Part shown: positions 62,482-64,000 of the stretch, one piece after another | Layout: each line of letters starts with the position of its first letter | How positions within the stretch are numbered: position 1 is the stretch's first letter | From: an uncultured Nitrospiraceae bacterium | Lineage (GTDB): Bacteria > Nitrospirota > Thermodesulfovibrionia > Thermodesulfovibrionales > SM23-35 | Assembly: GCA_937138415.1 (NCBI GenBank) | Contig: CAKZPA010000011.1 | Span: forward strand, 17,177-81,176 | Reading direction: 5' to 3' | DNA length: 64,000 nucleotides | Notes under the pieces: generated by a model | What the model saw: only the letters and a program-made list of their open reading frames with translations | The model's database searches: none | What the model was told of the DNA's origin: nothing | Made by a program: the position numbers and the translations under genes

Positions 62482-63229
62482 AGACTGGATTTACGGCGTA
62501 AATCCTCTCCTCGAGGCACTCATGTCGGGGAGGGCCATCGCGAGGATCTACCTTTCGTCCGGCAGACGCGACAAAATTTCCGATATCGCGAGGGAAGCCC
62601 TCGCCCGCCACGTGCCGTTTACGTTCGTTGATGCTTCATTCTTTGACAAGAGATTCCCGAAGGGGCACCAGGGTGTGGCAGCGCGCGTTCTGCCCAAACA
62701 GACGTGGTCGCTCGAGGAGGTTCTCACGATTCCCTCGAAGAAGGAGGAGGTTCCTTTCTTCCTCGTTTTGGATTGCATAGAAGACCCGAGGAATCTGGGC
62801 GCGATTGTGCGCGTCGCCGAAGCGGCAGGAGTTCACGGTGTCATACTCCAAAGCCGCCGCTCCGCATTGCCTGGTGCCGAGGCGGCGAAGACCTCCGCGG
62901 GGGCCCTGGAATATGTCCCTATCGCGGTGGTCCCCAACGTGAAGCACGCTCTGTACGCGTTGCGCGAGGAGGCGGTTACGATCGTTGGGACCGATGCGAA
63001 TGCGCCGGGGCTGCTCTGGGAGACTGATCTCACGCACCCTTTAGCTCTCGTCGTCGGTTCCGAGGGCGAAGGGCTTCGGAAGACCGTTCGGGATCTCTGC
63101 GACGTCGTACTAAGGATACCCATGATTGGTCGCGTAAACTCCCTCAACGTCTCTGCGGCAACATCGATTTTTGCATTCGAGGTTTTGAGACAAAGAATGA
63201 TTAAGAAGGAGCAATTTGAAGAAAAGTAG
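62435..63229 (+). CDS. rlmB: 23S rRNA 2'-O-methyltransferase RlmB (TrmH family)
   Basis: A SpoU/TrmH-type methyltransferase of about 264 residues. It has an N-terminal substrate-binding domain (WIYGVNPLLEAL) and the knotted SPOUT domain: LDCIEDPRNLGAIVRVAEAAG, VVGSEGEGLRKTVRDLCD and IPMIGRVNSLNVSAATSIFAFE. RlmB methylates a guanosine in 23S rRNA. I chose TTG 62435, with AGAGG 8 bases before it, since earlier ATGs (62396, 62408) would overlap cysS more deeply; this is uncertain. cysS followed by rlmB is a common order. Confidence 0.92.
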   Translation: MKIKRGERTGRSGSDEDWIYGVNPLLEALMSGRAIARIYLSSGRRDKISDIAREALARHVPFTFVDASFFDKRFPKGHQGVAARVLPKQTWSLEEVLTIPSKKEEVPFFLVLDCIEDPRNLGAIVRVAEAAGVHGVILQSRRSALPGAEAAKTSAGALEYVPIAVVPNVKHALYALREEAVTIVGTDANAPGLLWETDLTHPLALVVGSEGEGLRKTVRDLCDVVLRIPMIGRVNSLNVSAATSIFAFEVLRQRMIKKEQFEEK

Positions 63230-63262
63230 GAATATTTGAACCTGTATGGCTTTTTTCTCTAA

Positions 63263-63292
63263 TTGACGTTTACGTAGAAAAAATTGTTAAAT
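63263..63292 (+). promoter_or_regulatory. Putative promoter of the tRNA-tuf operon
   Basis: A -35 TTGACG (63263-63268), 18-base spacer and TTAAAT (63287-63292) in an AT-rich stretch about 70 bases before the first tRNA. It would drive four tRNAs and tuf. Confidence 0.5.
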
Positions 63293-63361
63293 TTTAATTC
63301 TGATGCAAAGGGATTAGTGTTGTCTTTTTCGGCCCTAAAAGTGCCCAGAGGAAGGAACGAG

Positions 63362-63437
63362 GCCACCGTAGCTCAGCAGGCAGAGCAGCTGATTTGTAAT
63401 CAGCGGGTCGGGGGTTCGATTCCCTTCGGTGGCTCCA
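63362..63437 (+). tRNA. tRNA-Thr (anticodon TGT)
   Basis: 76 bases with encoded CCA. Acceptor GCCACCG pairs with CGGTGGC; anticodon TGT lies in GATTTGTAATC; T-arm GGGTTCGATTCCC. First gene of the tRNA-tuf cluster. Confidence 0.95.
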
Positions 63438-63454
63438 GGTCTATGAAAGATACG

Positions 63455-63539
63455 GGAGAGGTTCCCGAGCGGCCAAAGGGAGCAGACTGTAAATCTGCCG
63501 GCGCAGCCTTCGGAGGTTCGAATCCTCCCCTCTCCACCA
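63455..63539 (+). tRNA. tRNA-Tyr (anticodon GTA)
   Basis: 85 bases, class II tRNA with a long variable arm (CGGCGCAGCCTTCG). Acceptor GGAGAGG pairs with CCTCTCC; anticodon GTA is in GACTGTAAATC; T-arm GGTTCGAATCC; CCA encoded (63537-63539). Confidence 0.96.
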
Positions 63540-63542
63540 GAC

Positions 63543-63667
63543 GAATTTTGCGTGGCAAAATTCCGAGTGATTAGTTTTTTAGTGGATGGTGAAGAGAAGG
63601 TGAAAAGAGAAGGATACACATTGCCATGGTTTTAAGATGCCGCACGCCATCCACTAATCACTTTTCA
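63543..63667. repeat. Hairpin and inverted repeat between tRNA-Tyr and tRNA-Gly
   Basis: A perfect 9-base-pair hairpin GAATTTTGC-GTG-GCAAAATTC (63543-63563) is followed by AGTGATTAG and AGTGGATGG, whose inverted form CCATCCACTAATCACT lies near 63648-63663. The spacer has no gene. These may be RNA processing signals or a dispersed repeat. Confidence 0.55.
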
Positions 63668-63686
63668 CTACTCACTGTCGTTGAGT

Positions 63687-63761
63687 GCGGGAGTAGCTCA
63701 GTGGTAGAGCGTCAGCCTTCCAAGCTGAGGGTCGCGGGTTCGAATCCCGTTTCCCGCTCCA
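63687..63761 (+). tRNA. tRNA-Gly (anticodon TCC)
   Basis: 75 bases with encoded CCA. Acceptor GCGGGAG pairs with TTCCCGC (one wobble); anticodon TCC is in GCCTTCCAAGC; T-arm GGGTTCGAATCCC. Confidence 0.95.
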
Positions 63762-63764
63762 TAT

Positions 63765-63837
63765 GCCCATGTAGCTCAGTCGGCAGAGCACATCCTTGGT
63801 AAGGATGAGGTCACCGGTTCAATCCCGGTCATGGGCT
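63765..63837 (+). tRNA. tRNA-Thr (anticodon GGT)
   Basis: 73 bases. Acceptor GCCCATG pairs with CATGGGC; anticodon GGT is in CCTTGGTAAGG; T-arm CCGGTTCAATCCCGG. Unlike the three tRNAs before it, CCA is not encoded (sequence TCTG), so it must be added by the CCA enzyme. Confidence 0.93.
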
Positions 63838-63937
63838 CTGAAAAAGCGAAGAGCATGCGCAGCCGAGTCGGTCGTCTTCCGGAAGAGACGATGAGCGGGT
63901 TGCCTCGAGAAAAAAAGCAACGTAAGGAGGAGGAAGA

Positions 63938-64000
63938 ATGGCGAAGGCGAAATTTGAGAGGGTAAAGCCTCATGCGAACATAGGGACGATCGGGCATGTA
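63938..64000 (+). CDS. tuf: Elongation factor Tu, N-terminal fragment
   Basis: The first 21 residues, MAKAKFERVKPHANIGTIGH plus Val, match the start of EF-Tu; the P-loop (GHVDHGKT) begins right at the window end. The ATG has an AAGGAGGAGG ribosome site. EF-Tu carries aminoacyl-tRNA to the ribosome. The gene order tRNA-Thr, -Tyr, -Gly, -Thr, tuf equals thrU-tyrU-glyT-thrT-tufB of E. coli, so secE, nusG and ribosomal protein genes probably follow outside the window. Confidence 0.95.
   Translation, partial: MAKAKFERVKPHANIGTIGHV

Overview
The window is a continuous piece of chromosome from a Gram-negative (diderm) bacterium. Lipid A and Kdo genes (lpxB, waaA, lpxK), an Mla/MCE phospholipid transport set and type IVa pilus genes all point to an outer membrane. 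The base composition is GC-rich by eye, genes are tightly packed with many ATGA/GTGA stop-start overlaps, and the content would suit Nitrospirota or a deltaproteobacterial lineage. No rRNA is present, so the phylum is an inference. I see no phage, insertion sequence or CRISPR array.

Layout: 1-2642 holds Mla lipid transport genes facing each other (mlaF'-mlaD-cNMP domain protein on plus; mlaC-mlaA on minus). The minus-strand run argG-dprA-topA-mobB-like-mlaC-mlaA occupies 1214-7882. Two complete minor pilin/PilY1 clusters follow on the minus strand (8072-14724 and 15012-23036). From 23315 rightwards come ugd, smpB, tmRNA, a cell-wall group (amidase, GerMN protein, murI), rph, ftsH, folP and a freestanding ThrRS-type editing domain. 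Two minus-strand tRNAs precede trpE-trpG-trpD. An envelope operon then runs gnnA-like, gnnB-like, lpxB, waaA, a DUF2062 protein and lpxK (36275-42872). After that come yjbQ, two nuclease-fold proteins, dgt, an XRE/S24-like regulator, a DRG-type GTPase, gyrA and comM. The 53-56 kb part holds two type IV pilins, a MntA-HepT type VII toxin-antitoxin pair and a gspG, with small dispersed repeats. The end carries radC, a purine segment (purH N-terminal half, purD-like, purE), an RRM protein, a HEAT protein, cysS, rlmB and a tRNA(Thr-Tyr-Gly-Thr)-tuf operon that runs off the window.

Regulation and connections: three perfect sigma-54 (-24/-12) promoters sit before the major pilin, before the second pilY1 cluster and before ugd. 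The last two are divergent and share one 117-bp intergenic spacer, which suggests joint control of pili and surface polysaccharide. The first pilin cluster instead has a sigma-70-type promoter whose -10 region overlaps a palindrome, TTAGC-N4-GCTAA. The same arrangement recurs upstream of the GTPase gene, where it is followed within about 65 bases by a strong intrinsic terminator. The nearby XRE/S24-like regulator is a candidate for the protein that binds it.

Other points: the purD-like gene keeps the PurD fold and length but has lost most ATP- and substrate-binding motifs; purH is reduced to its IMP cyclohydrolase half; gnnA/gnnB-like genes next to lpxB predict a diaminosugar lipid A; and MntA-HepT lies between pilin genes.
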